Translations under genes and position numbers: made by a program | Shown: piece after piece, positions 1 to 23,600 of the stretch | Position numbering within the stretch: position 1 is the stretch's first letter | Layout: each line of letters starts with the position of its first letter | Source of the DNA: Diplonema papillatum | Taxonomy: Eukaryota > Euglenozoa > Diplonemea > Diplonemida > Diplonemidae | Direction of reading: 5' to 3' | Assembly: GCA_030068145.1 (NCBI GenBank) | Contig: JAPJBO010000536.1 | Span: 1-64,000 of the forward strand | DNA length: 64,000 bases | Notes under the pieces: model-generated | Databases searched by the model: none | What the model was told of the DNA's origin: nothing | Seen by the model: only the letters and a program-made list of their open reading frames with translations

Positions 1-1710
1 GCCTTCTGCGACTTTTCTTTGTCGACCCAAAAAGTATTTGGACGGAGGCTGGAGGGGGAGAAACGATACAGCAACAGAGCGGGTCTTTGACAAGCCCGGC
101 ACTAAACCCAGCTGTACCTCCAGTTTCCTTCATGCGACAGCACATCTCCTTCGAATTACTGTCCAACTGGCGGCCTGGCCATCTCTCCGAAGAAGCTCCC
201 TGCGGACTTCTAGGCCAACTGGGTCAACTGACGCATCTTACCTGGGTCGCCATGTCTGCTGTTTCGTCCCGGCTTGGTGGTTGCGAATGTCGCAATCACA
301 CGGCATTCAGCGGTGAGTCACCTCCACCCTGCTGTAGCCCCGACCCCGCACAGTAGGCTGTGTTGATGCTTCGGGTGGGGGGAGATCTGCCCGCGCAGCG
401 ATATATTTTGTGGTGGTGAGCCACCTTCTGGCTTCTGCGTGCGTGTGCCAGCGCTAAACTCCGGAACACCGACCCACGTTTCTTAAAGGAGCCCTGCGCC
501 GCAGGCGCGGAAACTTTTAAACGGTCGCACTGAGGAATCAAACCACATGGGCAGTAGGGTGGCTCGTCACAACTAGGTTGGCTCACATGTCAATTAAACC
601 TGCGCCGCAGGCGCGGAATTTTTGACGGGGGCACTTACAACCACCACCCCCGCCCACAGAAGCTCTCCTCCTCCCTCCGCTCCCTCGCATGCACTCGAGG
701 GCTGACAAAAAAAAAAAGGACGACGCCCACTTTTTAATGGTACCGAGCAACGGCCGACAGCTAGCGTGATCAGCTACCGACCCTCCCTCGAGCCCGGCAC
801 GATGTCGCGCCAGACTGTCCGGTGCTGACGAGGCCGACGCCCGATTTCGTGATGTTGTACTGCAGCGGGCGCCGTTGGAGCTCGAAAAAATAGAAGCGAT
901 CGCCGCGTACGCGCGGGCCCGAACGCGTTGGCTCTGGGCGGCAGGCTGCTCGGCAAAGGGAGGAGCTTGGCTGACGGTGGCCTTGCGATGGTGCGGGCGC
1001 TGAACGCCGCCGGCTGATCTTATCTGGACCAGATTCATCGTGGGAATGTTTCAGCGTAACGACCAAACAGCAGGTCAATAGGGTTTTAGCAACACAAAAA
1101 ATAAAATTCCCACCCACCCACATCCTGGTATTCGCTGCTTGCTATCCTATCAGTCCGCGGTATCCGCGAGGTCCAGGGGAGCTGGGTTCCCACCCTCCAT
1201 CCCCGTGACTTCCTGGGCTAGCCTGTTCACTCACAAAATCAGTGGCTACCTCAGGGGGTTACCCACTCGTTGCACTCTGCACCCGCTGTGCTCACTAGCA
1301 CGATAAGCACGGCGGACCAAGCTAGACCACCTGGGTGCACTCTCCGTGCCGAAGACGACGACAAACCCCGAAAACACCGCATGCTCTGCCACGAGCAACC
1401 TGCAAAGTGCGGGGGGTGCTACTACATAAGTGCAGCAGGACGATCGCCCGTTCGCCTGTGCTTCGCCTCCAATACCTTGTTGGTGCCTTTCTAGTGACGG
1501 AGTTCCTGAGAGGTTAAAGATGGCGATTGCTGTCAAACGCGACATGTTGTCCCCTGGATGGGTGCACAAAAGGCTGGCCAACAGTTAAGAACGCTGGAAA
1601 GACCTTCCGGACGACCAAATGGCCTGACGGTTCCCCCCGTATCTAGTCCACAACAAAGCATGACGCTTTCTTTTGTTTGTGCGCAGTAGCGAAACTGCGG
1701 CCCCCGCAGC
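1..1710. other. Downstream flank of the leftmost gene, no firm gene
   Basis: This stretch follows the stop codon of the minus-strand gene ending at 1711. Two overlapping minus frames between 583 and 1123 stay open and have a GC-rich, coding-like composition. One contains the stretch GDRFYFFELQRRPLQYN, but I found no convincing splice sites or start, so I do not call an exon. A short GC-rich motif (ctgcgccgcaggcgcgga) occurs twice, near 494 and 600. Nothing else was recognised. Confidence 0.4.
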
Positions 1711-13696
<11,986 letters not shown>

Positions 13697-14919
13697 CTGG
13701 ATTGCATTAGTACTATCGTCCCTCGGGACTACTGACAGGCAGGCCTTCCACAACCCTGAGCAGCGCACTGTGCACGGGTTGCCATTAGCCGTGCTTGCGC
13801 ACGTGGACGGGGACTACCGCGAGGAGGTTGGCAACTCCGATTTAGATCCCGCGCTGCGGCGTGTCGTTTGAGTGCTTTTTACGCAGTGCCGCCTCGTGTG
13901 GAGCGCCTTCCTCATACTCGGCCCCTTTTCCCCCTCCCAGTTTCTGGGATTCCGCAACCGGAAATCTGCTCGCCTCGCTCGGTAACCAGGACCACCCGTG
14001 CTACTAGAGCACAGGCGAATCTGTCGCCGTGCCAGTGGGTGCCACCATGAGCCGTTCGCCACATGCCACCGTTTGCCGCGTTGCAACCTGGGCGATCGCA
14101 AACGTAAAGCGCTCATTCCACGAAAACGTGTCATAGATTTTGCGTCGTGCGATCCGCCATGTTTAGGCCAAATTTTGAGCAAAATTCGGAAATTTTTTTT
14201 GGGATGGAAAGAGCTATCCTCGGCGTGTATCGGCACCTTTTTGGAACTCGATATAGCCAAAAATCTGACCCCCAGATGGCACTTTAGACGTTTTTCGGCC
14301 GATTTCCGGGCCCCCAAAAAAACACTCTTCGGAGGAATCGAACCAAGTACCCAGAACCACAAGTGGGTGTGCTACCCGTTAGACCACAAACGAAAAAAAC
14401 GCGGGCGATTTCATTTTTTGTATTTGAACGATCCTTCCGGAAGTTCGCGTGACCCGCCAGGAAATCTGTGGAAGTCTGCCGATACACCACCACTGCAGCA
14501 GTAACCGGTACTCCTGAGCTCACAAACGCTCGAACGCAGCGAGGAACCGAACCAGTGACCATTTTGTTGGTTCGTGCGGGATGAAGAAAAAAATATTTTC
14601 GGATTTTTGGCACAAATAGCATAGCTGTCATTGCACTCACCAATGACTCTTTTGGTCGCCGGTTCGAGTCCCGCGGGTGGGTGTTTTTTTTTCTCAAAAA
14701 AAATTCGAGCAATCCGCCATGTTGAAGCACATTTTCGGGATTTTCCGCCAAATTTTTGGAGAACCGCGTAGTTCTGTCACTGAACCATATCGGCACCCCC
14801 GTAGATTTCTGTGGCGAGTCAAATCTGACATGTTCCTGCATGCCGAGAAAAAAAAAGTCGATTTTCAGACCCCATTTTTTGGAGACCCGGCCTCCATTTA
14901 TGGGGGGGGGGGGTAGGGG

Positions 14920-16119
14920 GGGTCAAAAGGTCTTTTTTTGCGTCAAAATGGTGACATTTTCAGCCTGTAGACTTAACGGCAGTTCAAGGCTAAAAAAACA
15001 TGCAACCCGCCTCAGAAATGCCCGGAACGTGTTTTTGGGGAAAGTTTCATGGAAAATGGCCCAGGGGGGGGTGTATTAGTTGATGGTTTTAGGGTGGACA
15101 CCGTTTGGTACCGGCTAGCTGCCTGTGTGTGTGCTTCACTGTTCATACCATGCAAAGATGAGGCTACAATCACGTGCAGGCAGCCACAAATGGAAGCAAC
15201 AAAAGGGCAAACGACACCCAGGAGGAAGGCAGCTATGAACGTTGCTCGTCTGGATGGTTAACAACGTCCCAAAAGGCTCTCTGAGTCTTGCGCAAGCTGA
15301 GGTGTTGTTGACACCGCAGGCAGCAGCTCTTCCCCGAACTGCTGCTGGGGCGATATTCACAAAGTTCGATGTCTTTCCGAGAAAAACAATGAGATGCTCT
15401 CATCCGTAGTGGGATTTTCCAGATCCCAACGTTTTTGTTGAAGGGATGCACGCGACAGTGTCTTTTATTCAAGTTCGCCTTTCGTACACCACCCCGAAAG
15501 GGTCGCATTGCACACGCACGGAAGACAATACTGGTCACCGGGGTGTATCTGGTACCTAACCCCAACGCACGTTGAGCTTGAACAAAAATAGAAAACTGGA
15601 CTTGAACGAAAAGGTTCGGCGGTGGATTTATAGGACTGCCACGACATAGCAGCTCAGGGCAGGGTATCTGCAGCTTGCGGTAGCACGCTACACGACACAG
15701 GCCACTACGAAAGCTGGCGCTGACGTCAAGGACTCGAGGGGGCGGCACGTTACGAAGCCGTACCTCATTGAGTCGCTTGTCGATGCCTCCTACGAAGCCC
15801 CACCATCCCCAACTCTCAGGAAAGTCTTTTGAGTAAAAATACATAGGTTTGGGCAGTGTTGTTTTCCTTCTTCGGTTCATGCTGTCACTATTTTTGGGGT
15901 TGTCACCTAAAAAGAAGAACACCGGTACCAAACGGTGTCCACCCTGAGTCCAAAAATTGGGCACTCGTAAAAAGGCCTTTTCGGGGCACTTCAGCAGCCA
16001 AAAAGCATGTTTTAGGCATTTCTATACGGTTCTGGGGCGGTTTACCAAATTTTATTGCCTTTTAGGAGCCCCTATGTGGTTCCCAAAAAAATGACCTATT
16101 TTGACAGCTTTTGACCCCC
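14920..16119. mobile_element. Element bounded by GGGGGGTCAAAAG / CTTTTGACCCCCC
   Basis: The left end, near 14920, reads ggggggtcaaaaggtc. The right end, 16106-16119, reads agcttttgacccccc. These are inverted. A second element (15091-15945) sits inside, and another begins at the right end. Exact length and target duplication are unclear. Confidence 0.4.
15091..15945. mobile_element. ~855-bp element with 24-bp perfect terminal inverted repeats
   Basis: The left end begins AGGGTGGACACCGTTTGG and continues TACCGG (15091-15114). The right end, 15922-15945, is its exact inverse. A minus open frame of about 240 codons covers most of the inside (YFYSKDFPESWGWWGFVGG and onwards), but I recognise no catalytic motif. 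The intact repeats suggest a fairly young insertion. Confidence 0.75.
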
Positions 16120-17431
16120 CCTAGGGCTATGTAGGATGGAAACGTTGGAAACGTTTCCGTTTCCGTTTCCGTTTCCGTTTCCTTCTTTTTGGCGGTGGAT
16201 GGAAACGCCGTTTCTTTTCAAAAGAAACGGCTGGTATGCCACTAGTATACTGGCTGAAGGTCCGACCGGAAATGTGTTCCGAACGGCGGACCCCGCAATC
16301 CAGTGGGAAACCATGGACAAGGAGGCTCCGAAAAAGAGGGAGGAAAGAAGCATAAGAGTTGCGACCGCGCAACCACACGCATCCGGTTGTGATGACTTTG
16401 AGGTCTGCAGCTCTTTATACCAATGGCTGTTGTGGCGACGATGCTCTGTTGATGCGAGGCCGTTGGCCAACGCGCTGAAGACGATCGGGAAAGCACATCC
16501 GCTTCCAATAATAGGCTATACAGATACGATCGTTCAGGACAGCGGGAGCACCGCCGCACCACAGGCTACAAGACCGGGGGTTTTCAGCGGTGTAAGACAA
16601 AGAGGGAGTGCAATCAGCATCAGGAGGTGAGAAGGGCACACGTATGCCGGGGCAATGTTGAACCCGCCAGAAAAGCGATGGCCACGCAGTAACGTGTGTG
16701 TTAAACATCGATTGCCACAGTGCACCTTGCATACGACGACGGGTGGCAACCGTCACCGGAAGGGGCACCATCGGGCGGTGTTGTCGGAGCATAGACAGCG
16801 ACGGCAGGAAGAACCCCACCGACAATGCAGAAGAGGACTGCAGATTCAAAAAGCCCCACTCGGCACGGCCGCCGATACAAGTAAACATGAGAACGTGGGT
16901 TGGAAGCAGCAGAGGACGAAGTGGTAGGCACAGAAGAGTGGAATCTGGTGTCAGAAAACCTCAGCATCCGCATGTGACGACATTCTGCATCATTAGCTTG
17001 TGGTTTTCTATTTGCTCGTCTCAGATCGCCGACGAAAGAAACCGGTGAGCATCAGCGACTGCTCTGCACAAACGAGACCGCGACGACACACAAGAAGGGG
17101 CCGAGCCAAGTCGAAGAACAGCCCAGGAAGGGCCCTGAAGAGTCAGAGAGCCCGCCAGAAGACGGAGGAAGAGAAGTGCCCGCTGGTAGATCAAAAGAAG
17201 AAGGTGATCCCGCCCTCTGAAAGGAAAGCCAAAATTTGGCTGGAAACGGACACCCGACGGACACACAGAAGGACCCGCGAAGTGGTATCCTATAGGACCC
17301 CTCAGCATGAGGAGCCTTCCGGCGTTTCTTTCAAAAGAAACGGAAACGTTTCCGTTTCCGTTTCCGTTTCCGTTTCCATATTTCGAAAAAACTAAAAGAA
17401 ACGGCGTTTCCATCCAACTTAGCCCTAGGGG
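16115..17431. mobile_element. 1.3-kb element with CCCCCCTAGGGCTA terminal inverted repeats
   Basis: The left end (16115-16144) and right end (17402-17431) are inverted: CCCCCCTAGGGCTA, then GGATGGAAACG, with two differences. Just inside each is a run of about five TTTCCG units plus tttcttttcaaaagaaacgg, again inverted. The interior has frames of 90-165 codons on both strands with Cys/His-rich (VCVKHRLPQC) and Lys-rich parts, but no family is assigned. Confidence 0.7.
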
Positions 17432-17449
17432 GGGGGGGGGGGGGGGGGG

Positions 17450-18310
17450 TCGGTCAAAATTTTTATCCGACCAGATATTCGGAAAGCCCTGTCCTCGGCG
17501 GATTCAATCGTGTCCTCAGAATCTTCAAACCGACCATTTTCGCACCTGCAGATGGAAGAAATCGGCAGAAAGCCAAAAAAAAGTCGTTTTTTATGACACT
17601 TTTTTGTGGAATGAGTGATAGCTGAAGAGGCGGGCGACGCCATTGCTACCTATTTAGTGCTTTAGTCGGTACTTATCAGCCACGTGCAATGTGTGAAGAA
17701 ACTGAACCGCCTAATTAGGACCTTCTGCCAATTTGCCACCTGAAACCACGTCCCGGATTTGGGTTCAGGGTAGTGCGGTCAACAAAAAACAAGCTTCTCT
17801 TTTCTGTGATTTCTCCTGCTCTCACGCGTTTCCAGGTATTTCGCAATGTTGTGTTGGCGCTGGGGCATAGAGTTGACCAGAGATAGAATGTGGAGCATGC
17901 TTCGTATTTTTTTTTTTCTTTCCTCTGTTTCTTTTTGTGAAGGCGGGGGGGGAAGGTAGGAAACTGTTGTTTTGAAGCACGAGCGTTTCTATCGAGTGGC
18001 GAACCACAGCGCCGCGTGATCAACAAAAAAAGAGCATATAACCGAAAAAGAAGAGGAATCCCCAGCCCGTCATCCCCGTTGTAACGACTGCCCAATGGAG
18101 AGGAGGTACGAGTATTGGCACGGTCCAGTTGGAAGAGAAGGCGAAGGGGACACCACCTTCGTCGGCAAACCAAAAACTTTGACTTGAGCTCATTCTCAAC
18201 ATTTGAAGCAGAATGCCCCGTCGTCAGCCGCGGAGCCACCGAGACCAACACAACCGTGCTGCGAAGGGCCAATCTGCGGAGGTTTCACGGTAGATTCGGA
18301 AGAAGGCAAT
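17450..18310. other. Intergenic or upstream intron sequence, no gene recognised
   Basis: AT-rich, T-run-containing DNA without a convincing exon. Minus frames of 60-185 codons show no coding-like composition or consensus splice sites. It could be an upstream intron of the leftmost gene. Confidence 0.4.
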
Positions 18311-18695
18311 AACCTTGTACACGTGTCAGTTCTCATCGGAATAGTATTAACCTCCGACGTCTTGAAGATCTTCAATCTCTTACGACAAAAGAGACCTTCT
18401 CATCGGAATAGTATTAATCTCCGACGTCTTGAAGATCTTCAATCTCTTACGACAAAAGAAACCTTGTACACGTGTCAGTTCTCATCGGAATAGTATTAAT
18501 CTCCGACGTCTTGAAGGTCTTCAATCTCTTACGACAAAAGAGACCTTCTCATCGGAATAGTATTAATCTCCGACGTCTTGAAGATCTTCAATCTCTTACG
18601 ACAAAAGAGACCTTGTACACGTGTCAGTTCTCATCGGAATAGTATTAATCTCCGACATCTTGCAGATCTTCAATCTCTTACGACAAAAGAGACCG
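18311..18695. repeat. Minisatellite, ~82-bp unit alternating with a ~60-bp short form
   Basis: Units contain tcatcggaatagtattaatc and gtcttgaagatcttcaatct. Long units have an extra ttgtacacgtgtcagttc block, and long and short forms alternate. Five to six units in all. Confidence 0.9.
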
Positions 18696-19051
18696 ACGTG
18701 GGAGCTTGTGCATTGTTCAACATCCGCACACAAATCTTTAAAATGGACACTCGGGATCTTCGGGGGAAGGGGGTCCCCGCCATGAGGGTGAAAGGAAAAA
18801 AAGAAGCGAAGCAAGACCCCTGCGCCCGCTCTCTCCCCTGGTTGCTTCGACAACCAAGCGTTGCGCGAGAGGTGTTGGAGGGGGGAGTGGAGGCGGACGA
18901 TTGGTGATTGGTTGCGGGAAAAGGTTGTGACTACTGGAGGGGGGATTTCTAGGCTACTTACTTTTTTGAAGTGCAAGAATCGGTGGCGAATGAAGGTCGC
19001 CGGTCGAGAGTTAACTGGAAGCGAAACTCTTAACCCCACACGAACGGATGA

Positions 19052-19384
19052 CGTGCTTCCGTGGGGAAGAAGAAGAGGAAGAAGAAGAAGAAAAAGGCCG
19101 CTCCTGGTCCAGGAACGTGACGGTCAACCACAGCTTGCAAAGCTTGAGTCGGAGGCAGCACAGTGCCGCAACCCCGTCCGCTCTGCCCTGCGGCTGACCG
19201 TCTCGACGAGCTTGTGTTCAGCGCGAGCGCCAAGCCCCAAGGTGCGCCAAGCCTTGATGCTTTAGTTTGGGAAATCGGTAGCCACTTGACCCGTAGGCCC
19301 GTGGCTCTGCAGTACCGCCGAACACCTGAAGCTTGGCTCCCGTGTAGCAGGCTTTCCCTGGTACCGTGCTTCCGTGGGGAAAGA
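19052..19384 (-). repeat. Delta retroposon copy 1 with 19-bp direct repeats
   Basis: This unit of about 300 bases matches 27106-27402 in inverse orientation. It is bracketed by cgtgcttccgtggggaa on both sides (19052-19070 and 19365-19384). One end is a GAA-type microsatellite, which is a CTT tail on the sense strand. Different flanking repeats at the two copies are the mark of retroposition. The source RNA is unknown. Confidence 0.7.
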
Positions 19385-20631
19385 AGGAAAGTCTGAAAGG
19401 ACAGCGTTTTCCTGCACGCGTTAGGATGGTAAACAACGTTTCATTCGTATTGCGCGAGCTCCAGCGTTCCCCGTATTGCTATCGATCACAATGGCCAAAA
19501 TACCCGGGAAGATGAACCAATTCACCCTCTGCGGGGGTGGCCACTCCCGCATTGAGGGAGTGCCACTCCCGCACTGAAGGAATGAGGCCGACCGCACAAA
19601 CGACCGCAAAACCACTCCCGCAACCCGCAGTGGAGTCCGGGGTATACTACTGCAAAAATGGGCATTTTTAGCGTTTATTGTGGTGTAGAGGTTCGGTGTT
19701 TTAGGGTCTCCGGTTGACCATTGAGGCTGTGAGGTGGGTGAGGCGGGTAGTATGCGGGTAGTAGGTATGATGATACACTTTTTTTCTGTTGAAAACGATA
19801 CCAACAGGCCAGGCCTTAGAGAAACTCCAGGAGGTTCACCTTCAGTTCCGGTGTGTGTTATACCACGTACACCACTTTTCCTCCTTTGTGATCTGGTGTC
19901 CCCTCTTTTTCTAGTTTTGCCTGCGAAGCAGGTGCTTAATTTGAAGGGGAAAGAAGAACGGCTCTCCGTTCGCGGTTCGAGGCCTGTTTTTTTTTGCCCC
20001 ACCGCCTGCCCCACACACTCGAATTTACTCTTTTCTTTTGTAGTTCGGCGAGAAGAATCGCCCGACTTCCCACTCGTGTGCGAAGTCGCGGGAGGCGTGA
20101 CGGACTGGGAGGGGAGGGGCTAGTAAGGTATTCACAAGGCGGGGTGCGAGCACCCTCAGACCCCGACATTGTGTCTTGGAACGTCGCTGTGTCTGACGTG
20201 CGCTGCGTTTAATCACGCCAGGGCAGTGGCAATGAGACTGAAGGTAGATTAAGACTTGAGGTACGTACACGGTACGTGAACCTCATGATTCGCACGCCCA
20301 GCGTGGCCCGGTCTCTTGTTCTTAAAAGAAGGGGTTTGCAGGCACGCGGGAGGAAGACTTCTTTCAGACGGTTTTCGGTTCGGGTTTCACGATTCCGCGA
20401 GATTTCAACTGACTGCGTTCGTCCGAAATGTCGTCAGAAAGCAGTACAAAGAACACCCTCGGAAGCAGATCACTGACGCCCGTTCGAAAGAATGGAGGAA
20501 TACGTTTTGACGTGTCCTCGCTACTGCATGCACCGCTGGAGGACACTGTTCTTTTCAACCGCGGGTTCGTGGTAGGTTTGTTCGCACGGAGCGAAACCTG
20601 ATAAGGGCCGGGGAGGAGGGGGACTCGGTGG

Positions 20632-23600
20632 TTACTTCTTCCGCCGGGCGGTCTTCGTGGCCGGTTTCTTCACGGCAGCGGCTGCGTCGGTTTCGCCGTT
20701 TTCCTCTTGTGCTTCTCTCGACCGCTTCGGCCTCCTGTGGGCAAGTGTAAGATTAAAGAAGACCAAACTGAGCGACTCGTGCTAGCAAGGAGTTAACCAA
20801 CATGGTTCGTCGAGGAAATACGGGACTCTCACCCTCGTACCTCGACGCCAGTTGTGTCCCCAAGCAGCTTGCGCCACATTCCGGATGAACACCGGTTCAG
20901 GCTTGGGCTCTGCCCTGTTCACTCGCCGTTACTAAGAGCATCGCTGTTGCTTTCTTTTCCTCGCGCTGAGTAATATGCTTAAGTTTTTAGCGTTTGTTGT
21001 GGCTAGAGGTTCCTCTAGCCTTCTTCGAAGTAAGCACAAGGCAGCCCCTCGACTATTTTTGGAGGGTGGGGGACGCCATACGTGTGTTGCGGAGTCTTCG
21101 GGAGCTGGTGCCGGGCCCCGGGCGCCGCCAGCACAAGCTTCGCGGCGACGGTCCGATTCGTGAGCTTCTTCTCCTTCAGCTCCGCGGAGACAGCCTGCAG
21201 CGCGGCTTGCATGGCACCCACGTTTTCCTTGGTGGCCCGCCCGATGGCGGCGAACTGCTCCAGGTTCGAGGCTTTCTGCTCTTCGAGCAGCGCCGCCTCC
21301 GTTTTCGCTGCGGCGGCCTGCTCCGACAGCGCCGCCAGCGCGGCGGTGTGCGCGCACACGGCGGCGTCGGCTTCCGCAGCCAAGGGGGCCGCCCACGGGT
21401 CGAGCTCGAGGCGCGCCTTTTCTCCGGCCGCCTGCGCGGCCTGCGCGTCCAACGCTTCGGTCATCATCTTCTGTTGCCCGTCTTCGCCGGCAGCGGCGAC
21501 GGTCTTCAGGCGCTGCAGCGTCGCTTGCAGGTCGGCGAGTTCCTGATGAGGGTGCAGTTGATAAATGTCTTGCAGTGTCGCTTGCATTTGATAACTGTCG
21601 TGCAGTGTCGCTTTGCGGTTGATAACTGTCTTGCGGTGTCGCTTTGCAGTTGATAACTGTCTTGCAGTGTCGCTTGCAGTTGATAACTGTCTTGCAGTGT
21701 CGCTTGCAGTTGATAACTGTCTTGCAGTGTCGCTTGCAGGTCGGCGAGTTCCTGATGAGGGTGCAGTTTTTATGCCACTTTGCGGTTGAAATTGTCTTGC
21801 CGTGTCGCTTGCATTTGATAACTGTCTTGCAGTGTCGCTTGCAGTTGATAACTGTCTTGCAGTGTCGCTTGCAGGTCGGCGAGTTCCTGATGAGGGTGCA
21901 GTTGATAAATGTCTTGCAGTGTCGCTTGTATTTGATAACAGTGTCGTGCAGTGTCGCTTTGCGGTTGATAACTGTCTTGCGGTGTCGCTTTGCAGTTGAT
22001 AACTGTCTTGCAGTGTCGCTTGCAGTTGATAACTGTCTTGCAGTGTCGCTTGCAGGTCGGCGAGTTCCTGATGAGGGTGCAGTTTTTATGCCACTTTGCG
22101 GTTGAAATTGTCTTGCCGTGTCGCTTGCATTTGATAACACTGTCGTGCAGTGTCGCTTTGCGGTTGATAACTGTCTTGCAGTGTCGCTTGCAGGTCGGCG
22201 AGTTCCTGATGAGGGTGCAGTTGATAAATGTCTTGCAGTGTCGCTTGTATTTGATAACAGTGTCGTGCAGTGTCGCTTTGCGGTTGATAACTGTCTTGCG
22301 GTGTCGCTTTGCAGTTGATAACTGTCTTGCAGTGTCGCTTGCAGGTCGGCGAGTTCCTGATGAGGGTGCAGTTTTTATGCCACTTTGCGGTTGAAATTGT
22401 CTTGCCGTGTCGCTTGCATTTGATAACTGTCGTGCAGTGTCGCTTTGCGGTTGATAACTGTCTTGCGGTGTCGCTTTGCAGTCGATAACGGTCTTGCAGT
22501 GACTTGATAACTGTCGTGCAGTGTCGCTTGCAGTTGATAACTGTCTTGCGGTGTCGCTTGCGGTTGCCTGCAGCTGATAATTGTCTTGCGGTGTCGCTTG
22601 CAATAGAAAAAGTCGTGTCGGGTCGCTTACAGTTGCGAATAGCCTTGCAGTGTCGCTTGCGGTTGAGTATCGTCTTGCCGTGCCGCTTGTAGTTGATAAT
22701 AGGGGCAATCAGCACCATACCTCCATAGTTACCGGGTGGGTGCATAGGCCTCAAGGCCTAGGGGCTGAAAGCATATTGGCCCCGACATACAGGCCTAGGG
22801 AAGGGCCCAATCTGCCATTAGAGGTTAGGGCGTCTCCACGGGTATCATCCGTAGTACAACACGGCTACAACACGAGGATGCTGCCCTGCTTAGGTGTGCA
22901 CTCAGCCATCAGGCCATTGGCTGCTAAGCACCCCGACCAGTCGATTTGCCACTTTCGGCCCTCTATTCGCCGGGCGGTGCTGCACTTGTTCCGTGTCGCA
23001 TCAAGTATATGATGCTGGCGGTTGGCGGCGACTCAAATAAGGTGCGGTCAACAGTGTCGCCGCGTGAAGGCCCCCCCATGACACCTATCTATGTTTCATG
23101 TTTGTAGTATGTGTCATCCTAATCCGGGAACAAGTCAGGGAGAAGAACGGAGCAATCTTTACAAACAAACGAGTGACATAAGGTGGCCGCTTGAGCGGTG
23201 CCAATCCGAGCGCACACAGCAGCAGTGATGCGTCGGGAGTATTTGCACTTCAGGATGGGGCTGCCGTCATGAGCGTCGACGGCTAGCGAGTGTCGGCGGA
23301 GGGTGCAGTGGTCGGGGCAAGCTTGAACGTGGCAGGTCGGTGCCGCACAAATGAGTTGGTCGATGTACTTCAGCGCATTAACCTCGCGCAGCCTGCGGAG
23401 ATCACGCGCTTCCGGGGGTCGTCCAGATCCGGTCCCACGTGCCTTCATGCCTTTCCGCGTCTTCCGCGGCGGCCGCACGGTTCTCTGCCTGGTGGTCTCC
23501 ACCACCCGCTGGACCTTCGCGTCCCATGCTATTTCATGTTTGGAAAAAAAGAAAAAGAACCCACACAACGAGAGGAATACCTTCTTGTAAACAGCCTCGC

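Noticed and set aside
14320-14690. Genuine tRNA genes
   Set aside because: B-box-like arms are present but the acceptor stems do not pair and the anticodon loops have the wrong size.
20932-22754. Long minus frames of 220-400 codons through the 30-bp array
   Set aside because: The 30/31-base units shift frame repeatedly. Only the part from 21542 down is an exon; the rest is array.
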